A stretch of DNA of 64,000 nucleotides. It comes from JABFSS01 sp964449445. GTDB lineage: Bacteria; Patescibacteriota; Gracilibacteria; Peribacterales; Peribacteraceae. Every line of letters begins with the position of its first letter. Within the stretch, counting starts at the first letter, position 1. The stretch is from assembly GCA_964449445.1 (NCBI GenBank), contig CAYUZT010000002.1:138858-202857 (forward strand), written 5' to 3'. Shown one piece after another: positions 50,617-60,700 of the stretch. A program made the translations under genes and the position numbers. The notes below the pieces were generated by a model. That model did not search any database and was not told the DNA's origin. It saw nothing but the letters and a program-made list of their open reading frames with translations.

Positions 50617-51714
50617 TTAAAGGTCTAAGAGTACAGCAGCGATCCAAGGAAATGCGACCGTCACATCACTTTGAATGATCTGGAAGTAACTCTTCGTCGA
50701 CAGCTTGTCCCAGGTGATCTTCTCTTTGCCGCCCGCGCCGGAGTAAGAGCCGTAGGACATGGGTGAGGAACCGATTTCCACGAACCCTGCCCAGTCGCGG
50801 ATTTTGTCGTGCAGTTGCAGATCGTGCTTGAGGGAGGGGACGATGCAGATGGGGAAATCGGCCGCAATGCCGCCGCCAAGCTGCAAAAAGGCGATAGGGG
50901 CGTCCTTCGCTTCTTCCATATACCAGTCGTACATCCAGGTGAAGTACTCCAGGCCGCCTTTCATGATGGTCGGGTCGATCAGCGGGTCTTTGTTGGCGCG
51001 CCATTTTCCGCCGTACGTGTAGCTCGCGAAAATATTGCCCATTGTGGAATCTTCAAATCCTGGAATGACAATCGGGATATCCTTCTCATAGGCTGCGAGC
51101 GTCCAGCAATCATCAGGATTGGCCATCGGGTCGGGCTTGATGAGCTTCTGCTCAAACAGTCTGCGGAAGTATTCGTGCGGAAAGTACCGCTCTCCCTTCT
51201 TTTGTGCTTCCTTCCACATCTTCAATAGATGCGGCTCCATAATGCGTACGCTTTCGTCTTCGGGCAGGAACGTATCGGTAATGCGACGCAGTCCTGCATC
51301 GCGCAGTTCAGCCTCCTGTTCCGGCGTCAGTTCCGTATAGCGCGGGATGTAGGCGTAGTGCGAATGCGCGACGTAGCGGTAGTAGGACTCTTCGTGGTTC
51401 GCGGCCGTCGCAGAAACCAGATGAACTTTCCCTTTACGGATCAGTTCGGCGAGCGTGACGCCCACTTGGAAAGAACTGAGCGCGCCTGCGATCGTCACGA
51501 CGATCTTGCCTCCGTTATCCACGTGGTTCTTCAGCCACAGCGCCGCTTGCAGCGTGGAGCCGCCGTTACAGTGCCGCAGCGTCCGCTCGGCAAATGCGGA
51601 CACAGGAGCCTTGCTCTTCTTTACGAGCGAGGTGACCGTCCCGGCTTTTGCAAGCGACGATTCGGGGATAATGAATGTCTTCAAGTTTGCCGAGAGTTGA
51701 TCGAATTTCTTCAT
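50617..51714 (-). CDS. Deoxyhypusine synthase-like protein (homospermidine synthase type)
   Basis: An NAD-dependent aminobutyl transferase of 365 residues. Family blocks: TLAELIRKGKVHLVSATAAN is split by variable residues; HEESYYRYV, IPIVIPGFEDSTMGN, LQLGGGIAADFP and IGSSPMSYGSYSGAGG are conserved. The catalytic lysine is likely in ITWDKLSTKSY. Bacteria lack eIF5A, so such proteins usually make homospermidine or act on other amines. Its place beside aguA and aguB supports a polyamine role. Confidence 0.88.
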   Translation of the reverse strand: MKKFDQLSANLKTFIIPESSLAKAGTVTSLVKKSKAPVSAFAERTLRHCNGGSTLQAALWLKNHVDNGGKIVVTIAGALSSFQVGVTLAELIRKGKVHLVSATAANHEESYYRYVAHSHYAYIPRYTELTPEQEAELRDAGLRRITDTFLPEDESVRIMEPHLLKMWKEAQKKGERYFPHEYFRRLFEQKLIKPDPMANPDDCWTLAAYEKDIPIVIPGFEDSTMGNIFASYTYGGKWRANKDPLIDPTIMKGGLEYFTWMYDWYMEEAKDAPIAFLQLGGGIAADFPICIVPSLKHDLQLHDKIRDWAGFVEIGSSPMSYGSYSGAGGKEKITWDKLSTKSYFQIIQSDVTVAFPWIAAVLLDL

Positions 51715-51731
51715 GGCTGGCGGATAGAATA

Positions 51732-51790
51732 TCAGAGTAATGGAATAATAGAATAATAGGGTCCCGATATTTCTGATATTCTACTATTCC
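51732..51790. repeat. Inverted repeat of gaataatag / ctattattc words with -10 boxes in both arms
   Basis: The left arm is tggaataatagaataatag and the right arm tgatattctactattcc. Read rightward it gives TATTCT (51777-51782) 8 bases before the aguB ATG. Read leftward it gives TATTCT upstream of the deoxyhypusine-synthase-like gene. Confidence 0.65.
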
Positions 51791-52666
51791 ATGTCGCGCA
51801 TCGTGACCGTCGGCCTTGTTCAGATGGAGATGTCCCCGGACCCCGCGGCAAACCTCAAAAAAGCCCAGAGCATGATTGCGGATGCGGTAAATCCTTCGTC
51901 AGGCTCAGGAGGCGCGCAGATCGTTTGTCTGCCCGAACTTTTTTTGAGTCCATACTTCTGTCAGAAAAAAGATGATCGATCTGCCTTCGATATGGCAGAA
52001 GCTCTGCCGGGACCGACGACGCAGGCTCTCTCGCAAATAGCGAAGCAACACCAGATCATTCTCATCGGAGGCTCACTATTCGAACGTGCATCGAATGGCA
52101 AGTACTACAACACCACCCCGGTATTCGATACCGATGGCACGATGCTCGGCACCTACCGCAAAACGCATATTCCGGAAGATATCCTCTATCACGAGAAGCA
52201 ATACTTCACCCCCGGGGATACGGGCATCAAAGTCTTCGATACGAAGTTCGGCAAAATCTGCCCGCTCATCTGCTACGACCAGTGGTACCCCGAGGCCGCA
52301 CGCATCGCTGCAATGAAGGGTGCGGAGATTCTCTTCTATCCGACGGCGATCGGTGTGGTCGATGCACAAGTGGAAAAGAACATCACGGGTGATTGGGAAC
52401 TGATGTGGAGGAATGCCCAGCTCGGTCATGCCGCAAGTAACGGCGTCTTCGTCGCTTCGCTCAACCGCGTCGGGCGCGAAGATCGCATCACGTTCTGGGG
52501 AGGTTCATTTGTCGCCGGACCGAACAGCGCAATTCTTGCAAAGGCAGGAAACCAGGAAGAAATCCTGCTCGCTGAGTGCGATTTGGATAAAGTGAAGCCT
52601 TTACAAGATGCATGGATGTTCCTCAAAAATAGGAGACCGGAGACGTATCATGAGTTAACAAAATGA
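51791..52666 (+). CDS. aguB: N-carbamoylputrescine amidase
   Basis: Hydrolyses N-carbamoylputrescine to putrescine. It has 291 residues of the nitrilase fold. The Glu-Lys-Cys triad lies in CLPELFLSPYF (about 48), YRKTHIPED (about 120) and LICYDQWYPEAAR (about 160). The sequence HIPEDILYHEKQYFTPG and FWGGSFVAGP fit the AguB branch. A short insert near residue 37 (NPSSGSGG) is encoded by a stretch resembling part of the REP unit. It precedes aguA on the same strand. Confidence 0.92.
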   Translation: MSRIVTVGLVQMEMSPDPAANLKKAQSMIADAVNPSSGSGGAQIVCLPELFLSPYFCQKKDDRSAFDMAEALPGPTTQALSQIAKQHQIILIGGSLFERASNGKYYNTTPVFDTDGTMLGTYRKTHIPEDILYHEKQYFTPGDTGIKVFDTKFGKICPLICYDQWYPEAARIAAMKGAEILFYPTAIGVVDAQVEKNITGDWELMWRNAQLGHAASNGVFVASLNRVGREDRITFWGGSFVAGPNSAILAKAGNQEEILLAECDLDKVKPLQDAWMFLKNRRPETYHELTK

Positions 52667-52727
52667 ATTATGAATAATGAATTATGCGTCCTAAAATTCA
52701 TGATTCTTGATTCATAATTCACTTCTT
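52667..52727. repeat. Inverted repeat of ATGAATTATGAAT words before aguA
   Basis: The left arm is atgaattatgaataatg plus aattatgcg and the right arm aattcatgattcttg plus attcataattcac. CATAAT in the right arm ends 9 bases before the GTG start of aguA. Confidence 0.65.
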
Positions 52728-53825
52728 GTGCAATCAATACTTCCATCAACTCCGGCGAATCAGGGGTACAGGATGCCCGCGGAATGGGAGCCTCATGAAG
52801 CAACAATACTCACGTGGCCGCATATTCCTGCGGGGAAAAAGGATCATCCGCACTGGCCTGATCTCTATGGGCATATCCCCGCGATTTGGGCGCACATGGT
52901 CAAAGAACTGGAAGCAGGAGAAGACGTGCACATCGTGATGCACGATGAGGAAACGGAAGCGATTGCAAAGGGAGCAATGAAGAAAGCGAAGGTGCAGGGA
53001 GATCGCGTGCATCTTCATCGTATTCCCAACAATTTCGCGTGGGCGCGGGATCATGGACCTGTCGTCGTCAAAAATGCGAAAGGCGAACGATTATTTCTTG
53101 ATTGGGGATACAACGCGTGGGGCGGGCAGTGGGAGTACGCATTGGATGACAAAGTTCCAACACTGCTCGCGCACGAGTTGGGTCAGGAGTCGCGCGAGAT
53201 CCCGATGATCCTGGAAGGCGGGTCTATTGATGTGAACGGACTCGGCACTCTCCTCACAACCGAGGATTGCCTTCTCAATCCCAACCGCAATCCCACTCTC
53301 ACCAAAGACGATATTGAAAAGTATCTGCGGGATAATCTGGGAGTCACAAACATCCTCTGGCTTGGAAAAGGGATTATGGGTGACGATACGAGCGGGCACG
53401 TGGATGATCTCGCGCGCTTCGTCGGGCCGCGTACCGTCGTCACCATCATCAACGACGATCCCGCAGATCCGGACTTCGCACCGCTGCAGGAAAATCTCCG
53501 ACGACTCAAGAGCATGAAAGATCAGGACGGACAGTCACTTGAGGTGATCACCATCACACAGCCCAAGCCCGTGCTCATTGATCGTGCGCCGACCAAGGGT
53601 GACTACATTCCGGGGAAGGGGTTTCGCATCCCGGCGAGCTATGCCAACTTCTATATCGCCAATGAATGCGTCCTTCTTCCCATATGGAATGATCCTCACG
53701 ATGCATCTGCGATTGCAACGTTGCAAAAGTGCTTCCCCAATCATCGGATCAGCCCTATAGACAGCCGAATTCTCACGTGGGGATGGGGATCATTTCATTG
53801 TGTGACGCAGCAAATACCGAGATAG
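52728..53825 (+). CDS. aguA: Agmatine deiminase
   Basis: Converts agmatine to N-carbamoylputrescine. It has 365 residues. TPANQGYRMPAEWEPHEAT is the usual opening. The active-site set is RDHGPVVV (Asp), LEGGSIDVNG (Glu), DDTSGHVDD (His) and WGSFHCVTQQIPR (Cys about 358). I chose the GTG start; a TTG at 52707 in frame falls inside the repeat. It acts with AguB. Confidence 0.93.
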   Translation: MQSILPSTPANQGYRMPAEWEPHEATILTWPHIPAGKKDHPHWPDLYGHIPAIWAHMVKELEAGEDVHIVMHDEETEAIAKGAMKKAKVQGDRVHLHRIPNNFAWARDHGPVVVKNAKGERLFLDWGYNAWGGQWEYALDDKVPTLLAHELGQESREIPMILEGGSIDVNGLGTLLTTEDCLLNPNRNPTLTKDDIEKYLRDNLGVTNILWLGKGIMGDDTSGHVDDLARFVGPRTVVTIINDDPADPDFAPLQENLRRLKSMKDQDGQSLEVITITQPKPVLIDRAPTKGDYIPGKGFRIPASYANFYIANECVLLPIWNDPHDASAIATLQKCFPNHRISPIDSRILTWGWGSFHCVTQQIPR

Positions 53826-53958
53826 ATGAGCGAATGCACCTTTATGTATAAATAACATAAATATTATCAAAGTCTACTTGGTCTTTTCTTCCTCGGAGTA
53901 AGATCAAACCTTTTTGTCTGTCCCGGTACTTACTTCTACCTCTTTTACAACTCTCACT

Positions 53959-56900
53959 ATGTCGCGCCGCATCTCCCGCACGTCATCCCTCTTTACGCTC
54001 GCTCTCCTCACGGTTTTCACCATTGCCCCCCATACGTGGCTCACTGGGGTTTTCCACGTGGAAACGGCAAACGCGGCACAAATCTGTCCGCAGAATCTTG
54101 TGAAGGGAGGAGGCGCCGAAGATCTCGTCGTCACAAAGCAGATCAAATGGGTGCTCACGCAGGCGGGCGTGGAAGATAGTTACCGCACCACTCAGCTCTA
54201 TCCGTACTGGAACCCCAAGCAACCGAATACCGGCTACCAGGTGGAGGTGTGGAGGGGGCTCATGACTCCAGTTCTCGAGGGGAAGCAGAACTTTGAATTC
54301 GACTATCCGGGCCGCTCGTTCTCCCAGAACATCGCGACGGCGCCGGGAGCGACGTACAGGCTCAGCTTTCTCTACGCTCCCCGTCCCGGCTCCGGATTCA
54401 ATCAGTTGGCTATCGAATGGAACGGCCAGCAGATTGCGTCTGTTTCCGGTACTGCCGCGGCTAACACGGCGCTCGCATGGCAATCGCACGCGTACTACGT
54501 CACTGCGTCGAGTGCCATGAGCGTCGTCGGATTTAGAAGCATCGTTGGCACCGGCGCCGGAAATCTTGCGGACGATATCCAGCTGCACCTCTATGCCGAC
54601 AACTGCAATCCTCCTCCGCCATCCAATGCCGATCTCGCTGGCAAAATCTCCCTTCCTCCGCAGTCAAACCGAGCCGATCCTCTGCCCGAATTCATCGGCG
54701 CCAAGAATGAAGGATCGACGACTGTGTCAAGCGCGGTTCTGACGCAGCAACTTCCCAGCGGGTTCAGCTTCCTCTCGTCGCCGGGTCCGTGTTCGGGAAA
54801 TTCCACCACGGTTACCTGTAACGTTCCCGCTCTCAGCCCCGGACAGTTCGTCAACTATCTGGTCTATCTGCAAATCGCACCTAACTTTGCCTGCGGAACA
54901 ACTCTCTACTTGAGCAATACCGTTACCACGAACTCCGCTACGGATGGAAACCCGGGAAACAACAAGGCTGATGCCAGTACGCTGGTCACGTGTGCGGGAG
55001 GTGTCCCAGCGCAGTGCTCCGATGGTGGGGATAACGACGGCGACGGTTTGATCGATTACCCGCAGGATCCGGGTTGCGCGAATGCGCTTGATAACGACGA
55101 GTCCAACGCTCCTGTAAATGCACAGTGTTCCGATGGCATTGATAACGACAATGACGGTGCCACCGACTACCCCAATGACTTCAGTTGCAGCTCCGGTTCC
55201 GATAACGACGAAACATTTCCCAAGGCGCTCTGCCAGGATGGGCAGGATAACGATCAGGACGGCCTGATCGACTGGCCGCAGGATCCCGGCTGCAGTAGCC
55301 GCCAGGACAATGACGAGTTCAATGCCGTCGTCTCCTGTACCCGGAGCGATCCGCGCATTGTCAGCCTTGAGCAAAATTTCGGTCTCATGAATGCCCCGTT
55401 GGGCACCGCGAACCTTCCCAATGGCGGAAAGCTTCTCGTATGGAACAAAATTCTCGGTCTCAGTTCTCGGTCCAACTTCATTGGGCAGACAACGGGCAGT
55501 AATGGTATCCGGCACCTGAGTCTCCAGACCACCTCCACTGTTCCGCATAGCATACTGCGTTCCACTGTTCAGTCCCTCACCAACAATTACATCGGCGCTT
55601 TCCTGGGAGAAGCGTGTAGCAATGCGGTTCTCAATGAGTACGTGGCAAACAACTGGAAGGTTGCCAATGATGCGTTTGGTTGCAGTGCCCCCTATCTTTC
55701 CTCCATTGAGAATCATCCAGAAGGCGAAGCAAAGAATGGTGTAAATGACAACCCTGGAGATGCATGGTTGCCTGCAGTTACTTGCGATGGTTCTCCACCA
55801 CCAACTCCTCAATGTCAGGATGGCTTCGATAACGATGGCGACGGCAAGGCCGACTCGTTCGATCCGGGATGTCACAGTGATGGTAACCCCTACAATTCCA
55901 GCAGCTACATTCCGAGCGACAATGACGAATCCTCTCCGGCGACTGTCGCCTGCAATGACGGGTTCGATAATGACAGCGACGGCAAAATCGATTTCCAGGA
56001 TCCGGGCTGCCACACGGACGGCAATGCGAGTAATCCCAACTCTTACAATCCCCTCGGCAATTCCGAGCAGGATGCCACCCCCATGGCAGACGTCATTTTG
56101 ACGCTCTCCGTGACCGACCAGATCGAACCACAGCTCGACCCCGATCTGCTCGTACGCTCCGTCGTGCAGAACCTCGGTCCCGTTGCCATTCCCGGCGCTC
56201 TGCTCACGCTGCCGATTCCCGCAGGACTCGTCTTTAATCCTAGCCTGACCACTCCCGTCGGAGCGTGCACCGCAACGACAACAACCGTGACGTGCGTCGT
56301 GCCGCCGCTCACACCCGCGCAATCGCAAACGTTTTTGGTCTACTTCCTCGTTCCCGCATCGCAGCCGTGTCAGTCGACACTGACCGTGAACGGAACAGTG
56401 ACTCCGGTGGGCTTTGTGGACGGTAACCCCGGTAATAACAACGCGTCTGCAAGCACGCTCGTTACCTGTCCATCCACGCCGCCACAATGTAACGACAGCG
56501 TCGATAACGACGGCGACGGACTCAACAATTTCCCAGCTGATCCCGGCTGCTCAAGCGCACAGGACAACGATGAAGCCAACTCGAGCGGACTGACGGGTGA
56601 TATGTCGGCGAAAATCACCCTTCCGCCACAAGCAGACCGCAACGCACCGCTTCCGACATTCATCGGTGGCAAGAACGAGGGGTCGACGACAATCCCGAGC
56701 GCAACGCTGAAAGTGCCGCTTGCTGCTGGCTTCGCGCTGCTGGATCCCCGTGGTTCCCCGTGCTCTGTGGATATCAACAACGTCATCACCTGCACGGTTC
56801 CCGCTCTCGGCCCCGGCGCATCGGTCAATTACCTCGTCGATCTGAAGATCGCGAATACCTTCAACTGCGGCAGCATGCTGACGCTCAATAATACCGCGAC

Positions 56901-57504
56901 GCCCAGCGGTATAACCGATACTAATCCCGACAACAATATTGCTTCCGCAGAGACGCGCGTTACCTGCGCGGGCGGCACGCCACCTCCGCAGTGCAGCGAC
57001 AATGTCGATAACGATGGCGACGGCAAGGCCGACGCGCAGGATCCCGGCTGTCACAGCGACGGTAACGAGTCCAATGCCGCAAGCTACGTGCCAAGCGACA
57101 CCGATGAAACGGATGCCTCCACGCCCGCAGCCGACATCGAAGGCAAAATCACACTGCCTCCGCAGGCGAGCCGCAAGGATCCTCTGCCGGAATTCCTGGG
57201 CGCAAAGAACGTGGGTGCCACGGTAATTCCCAGTTCCACACTGACACAGTCTCTGCCAACAGGCTTTGTATTCCTCTCCGCTCCGGGCTCGCCGTGTTCG
57301 GCAAGTTCGTCCACTGTCACCTGCAGCGTGCCGGCACTGAATCCCGGAGATTCGGTCAGTTATCTGGTGTACCTCCAGATCCCGGCTGATCACGCCTGCA
57401 GCACGAATCGTTCTCTCCAGAACGTTGCAACACCCAACGGCGTGACGGAGGGAAACACGATCAATAACACGGCAACTGTGAGCACATTCGTGACGTGCCC
57501 GTAG
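53959..57504 (+). CDS. Large surface protein with DUF11-like and Asp/Cys repeat modules
   Basis: Encodes 1181 residues. A signal peptide (about 1-45, cleavage near ANA-AQI) is followed by an N-terminal choice-of-anchor-like beta domain (about 45-225). Then four DUF11-like domains of about 100 residues (each ending near LVTC) alternate with seven short motifs of the form CxDGxDNDxDGxxD...DPGC, which look like disulfide-stabilised calcium loops. No SLH or membrane anchor ends the protein, so it is secreted or held by other surface proteins. TACAAC ends 7 bases before the ATG. In 53826-53958 nothing else is seen but A/T-rich DNA. Confidence 0.85.
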   Translation: MSRRISRTSSLFTLALLTVFTIAPHTWLTGVFHVETANAAQICPQNLVKGGGAEDLVVTKQIKWVLTQAGVEDSYRTTQLYPYWNPKQPNTGYQVEVWRGLMTPVLEGKQNFEFDYPGRSFSQNIATAPGATYRLSFLYAPRPGSGFNQLAIEWNGQQIASVSGTAAANTALAWQSHAYYVTASSAMSVVGFRSIVGTGAGNLADDIQLHLYADNCNPPPPSNADLAGKISLPPQSNRADPLPEFIGAKNEGSTTVSSAVLTQQLPSGFSFLSSPGPCSGNSTTVTCNVPALSPGQFVNYLVYLQIAPNFACGTTLYLSNTVTTNSATDGNPGNNKADASTLVTCAGGVPAQCSDGGDNDGDGLIDYPQDPGCANALDNDESNAPVNAQCSDGIDNDNDGATDYPNDFSCSSGSDNDETFPKALCQDGQDNDQDGLIDWPQDPGCSSRQDNDEFNAVVSCTRSDPRIVSLEQNFGLMNAPLGTANLPNGGKLLVWNKILGLSSRSNFIGQTTGSNGIRHLSLQTTSTVPHSILRSTVQSLTNNYIGAFLGEACSNAVLNEYVANNWKVANDAFGCSAPYLSSIENHPEGEAKNGVNDNPGDAWLPAVTCDGSPPPTPQCQDGFDNDGDGKADSFDPGCHSDGNPYNSSSYIPSDNDESSPATVACNDGFDNDSDGKIDFQDPGCHTDGNASNPNSYNPLGNSEQDATPMADVILTLSVTDQIEPQLDPDLLVRSVVQNLGPVAIPGALLTLPIPAGLVFNPSLTTPVGACTATTTTVTCVVPPLTPAQSQTFLVYFLVPASQPCQSTLTVNGTVTPVGFVDGNPGNNNASASTLVTCPSTPPQCNDSVDNDGDGLNNFPADPGCSSAQDNDEANSSGLTGDMSAKITLPPQADRNAPLPTFIGGKNEGSTTIPSATLKVPLAAGFALLDPRGSPCSVDINNVITCTVPALGPGASVNYLVDLKIANTFNCGSMLTLNNTATPSGITDTNPDNNIASAETRVTCAGGTPPPQCSDNVDNDGDGKADAQDPGCHSDGNESNAASYVPSDTDETDASTPAADIEGKITLPPQASRKDPLPEFLGAKNVGATVIPSSTLTQSLPTGFVFLSAPGSPCSASSSTVTCSVPALNPGDSVSYLVYLQIPADHACSTNRSLQNVATPNGVTEGNTINNTATVSTFVTCP

Positions 57505-57507
57505 GGC

Positions 57508-57597
57508 GAAAGAAAAAGAAGCCAAGGAAGCCAAAGATGCCGACGAAGCCAAGGAAACCTAAATCCTTGGCTTCCTTGGCATCCTGGGCTTCTGCCA
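57508..57597. repeat. Inverted repeat of gaagcc words, terminator-like
   Basis: The left arm is aagaagccaaggaagcc plus gacgaagccaagg and the right arm ccttggcttccttggc. The best stem is AAGCCAAGG/CCTTGGCTT (57546-57554/57565-57573). It separates the surface gene from rpoB and uses the same words as 8741 and 25436. Confidence 0.7.
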
Positions 57598-57613
57598 TTT
57601 ACAAGGAATCCCA

Positions 57614-57641
57614 TTGACCACCGTCTTCACTTCTTTACACT
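57614..57641 (+). promoter_or_regulatory. Promoter of rpoB
   Basis: TTGACC (57614-57619) and TACACT (57636-57641) are 16 bases apart, about 70 bases before the ATG. Confidence 0.65.
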
Positions 57642-57710
57642 ACCTCTATCCCGCAGTGGCTTCGATTGTGTTGTGAGTACTGCGTCCCGGTTTTGTTCCC
57701 CACTTTTCCT

Positions 57711-60700
57711 ATGGCAAAGAAGGCCAAAAAGTCTGTTGTAAAAAAGAAGAGCAAACCTCTTAAGAAGGTTGCCAAGAAAGTGGTGAAGAAAATGAAGAAG
57801 GTTGCCAAGAAAGTGCAGAAAAAGGTCGCTACGAAGGTCAAAGCCGTGAAGAAAGCGCCAGAGGTAAAAGTGCTCAAGAAAATTCTCCCGCCCCTGCCCA
57901 AGAAGGCGCCTGGGAAGTTTCAACTGACAAGAAAGGGAGGCGGAAAGCAGATAGAGCAGGAGAAGGACATCTTGAAGCCCGTCAAAAAACTCATTGTTCC
58001 CAAGCGCCCCTACCAGATGCATGTGGAGGAAGAGGTGGTGCCGCACGTGCACCCGCACGTGATTCCGCCCGCCGAGCGCATTCCCGGCGTGTTCAGCAGA
58101 ATTTCCGAGTCCCTTCGTCCCAAGAAGGTCGAAATGGGACGCGTCGTGCTGGTGGAAGAAGATGAGAACTCCCATGTGCCGTCGCTCATCGAAATGCAGA
58201 TTCTCAGTTATAAGTGGTTCCTGACGGAAGGTCTCAAAGAATTACTCGAGGAGATCACTCCTATCACCGACTTCTCCGGAAAAAAGTTGGAGCTGCGGAT
58301 TCTTGGTCACACGTTTGATCCTCCCAAGTACGACCCCGAAACCTGCAAGCGTCGCAACTTGAGCTACGAAGCGGCGATGAAAGGATACGTGCAGCTCATC
58401 AACCGGGAGACGGGGGAAATCAAGGAACAGGATGTGTTCCTCGGTTCTATTCCTTTAATGACCGATTCGGGAACGTTCGTCGTCGACGGCATCGAGCGCG
58501 TGGTCGTGCATCAATTGGTTCGGTCCCCCGGCGTCTTTTTCAGCAAGATGCCCGATCATCCCAAATTCCACGCGGCCAAGATCATCCCGAAGCGCGGCGT
58601 GTGGCTGGAAATCGAGACCGACCGCCGCGGCATCATCAGCTGCAAAATCGACCGCAAGCGCAAGATCCCTATCACGCAGCTCCTCCGCGTCTTCGGCTAT
58701 GCCGGTGATAGTCAGATCATCGACCTCTTTAAAGATGTGACGAGCGCGGATCACGATTACATCCTGACGACGCTTGAAAAAGACCCCATCCGCAGTGTGG
58801 AAGAGGCCTACCAGAGCGTCTATCGCAAAATCCGCCCTGGTGATCTCGCAACACCTGAGAATGCCAAGCAACTCATCGACTCCCTCTTCTTCGATTTCAA
58901 GAAGTACGACATGGGCAGTATCGCCCGCTACAAGCTCAACCGGCGTTTTAACCTCAAGACCCCGAGCGACGAGCAGCACCGCGTATTCCAGGTGAGCGAT
59001 TTTCTGGAAATCCTCCGCGAACTGGTGCGGCTCAATAACGGGCAGGGTGTGGCAGACGATATCGATCACCTCTCGAACCGCCGCGTCCGTTCCGTCGGCG
59101 AACTGGTGCAGAATAAGTACCGCGTCGGACTCGTGCGCACCGAGCGCATCGTCAAGGACCGCATGACGGTGATGGATATCGAAACGGTCACCCCCACACA
59201 ACTCATCAACTGTCGCCCGATTACGGCCGCCATGCGAGAATTCTTCGCAAGCTCTCAGCTCAGTCAGTTCATGGATCAGACGAATCCGCTTGCCGAACTT
59301 GCGCACAAGCGTCGCCTTTCCGCGATGGGTCCTGGAGGTCTCAGCCGCGAGCGCGCGAGCTTTGACGTTCGCGACGTCCACACCAGCCACTACGGTCGCA
59401 TCTGTCCCATCGCGACTCCCGAAGGCCCGAACATCGGTCTCGTCGTGCACCTGGCGGGGTTCGCCCGGGTGAACGAGTACGGATTTTTGGAAACGCCCTA
59501 CCGCGAGGTGAAGCACGACGTGCCGCTGGATCCCGAGAAGCTCTTCGGCCGCATCATCGATACGGTCATCAAGGACGGACGAAAAGTTCTCGTGAAAGAA
59601 GGCGATAAGGTCGATTCCAAGGACGTCGCCCGCAAAGTCGTCGCACTTGCAAAGAAGGAGGGGATGAAATCCGTCACTGTCCGCGCATACGTCACCAACA
59701 AAGTCATCTACGTGGATGCCGAGCAGGAGCGCCACCTGACCATTGCCCAGGCCGAAACCCACCTGACCGAGCATGAGGAATTCTCGACGACACGCGTCTC
59801 CTCCCGCCGCGCCGGGGAACCTCTCCTCGCGCACGTCCGTGATATCACGCACGTCGACGTCTCCCCCCGCCAAATTCTCAGTATCTCCACCTCGCTCATC
59901 CCGTTTTTGGAGCACGATGACAACACCCGTGCGTCCATGGGGACCAACATGCAACGCCAGGCCGTGCCGCTCATCCGTCCGCATGCGCCGCTCGTTGGCA
60001 CGGGCATCGAAGGTCTTGCCGCTCGCGCCTCGGGCCATGCTCTTCTTGCGGAAGACGACGGCGAAGTGACCGCGGTCGATTCCCGCGAAGTCTCGGTGGT
60101 CTACAGTTCAGGCAAAAAGCGCACCCATAAGCTCCACACCTTCGTTCGCAGTAACCAGGGAACATGCTTCCACATGCGTCCGCGCGTGGTTCGCGGCCAA
60201 AAGGTCCGCCGCGGCGAGCCTCTTGCCGACGGTGCTTCCGTGGAAGACGGCGAACTGGCGCTCGGGCAGAACCTGCTTGTCGCGTACATGTCGTGGGAAG
60301 GCTACAACTTCGAAGACGCCGTCATCATCAGTGACCGCGTGGTGGAAGAAGGTTGGTTCGATTCCGTGCACATCGAGTCGTACATCACCGACGTCCGCGA
60401 TACCAAGCTCGGGCCCGAAATCGTCACGCGCGATATCCCCAACGTCGGCGAAGCAAAACTCAAAGATCTCGCCACCGACGGCGTCGTCCGCATTGGTGCC
60501 ACCGTGCATGAGGGCGATATCCTCGTCGGCAAAATCACCCCGAAAGGGGAGACGGAACTGACTCCGGAAGAACGGCTTCTGCAAGCCATTTTCGGAGACA
60601 AGGCGAAGGACGTGAAAGACAGTTCGCTCAGGCTTCCCGGCGGAGCAGGTGGAAAAGTGGTCGACGTGCATATCTTCGACCGCGCCGAAGGTGATGAACT

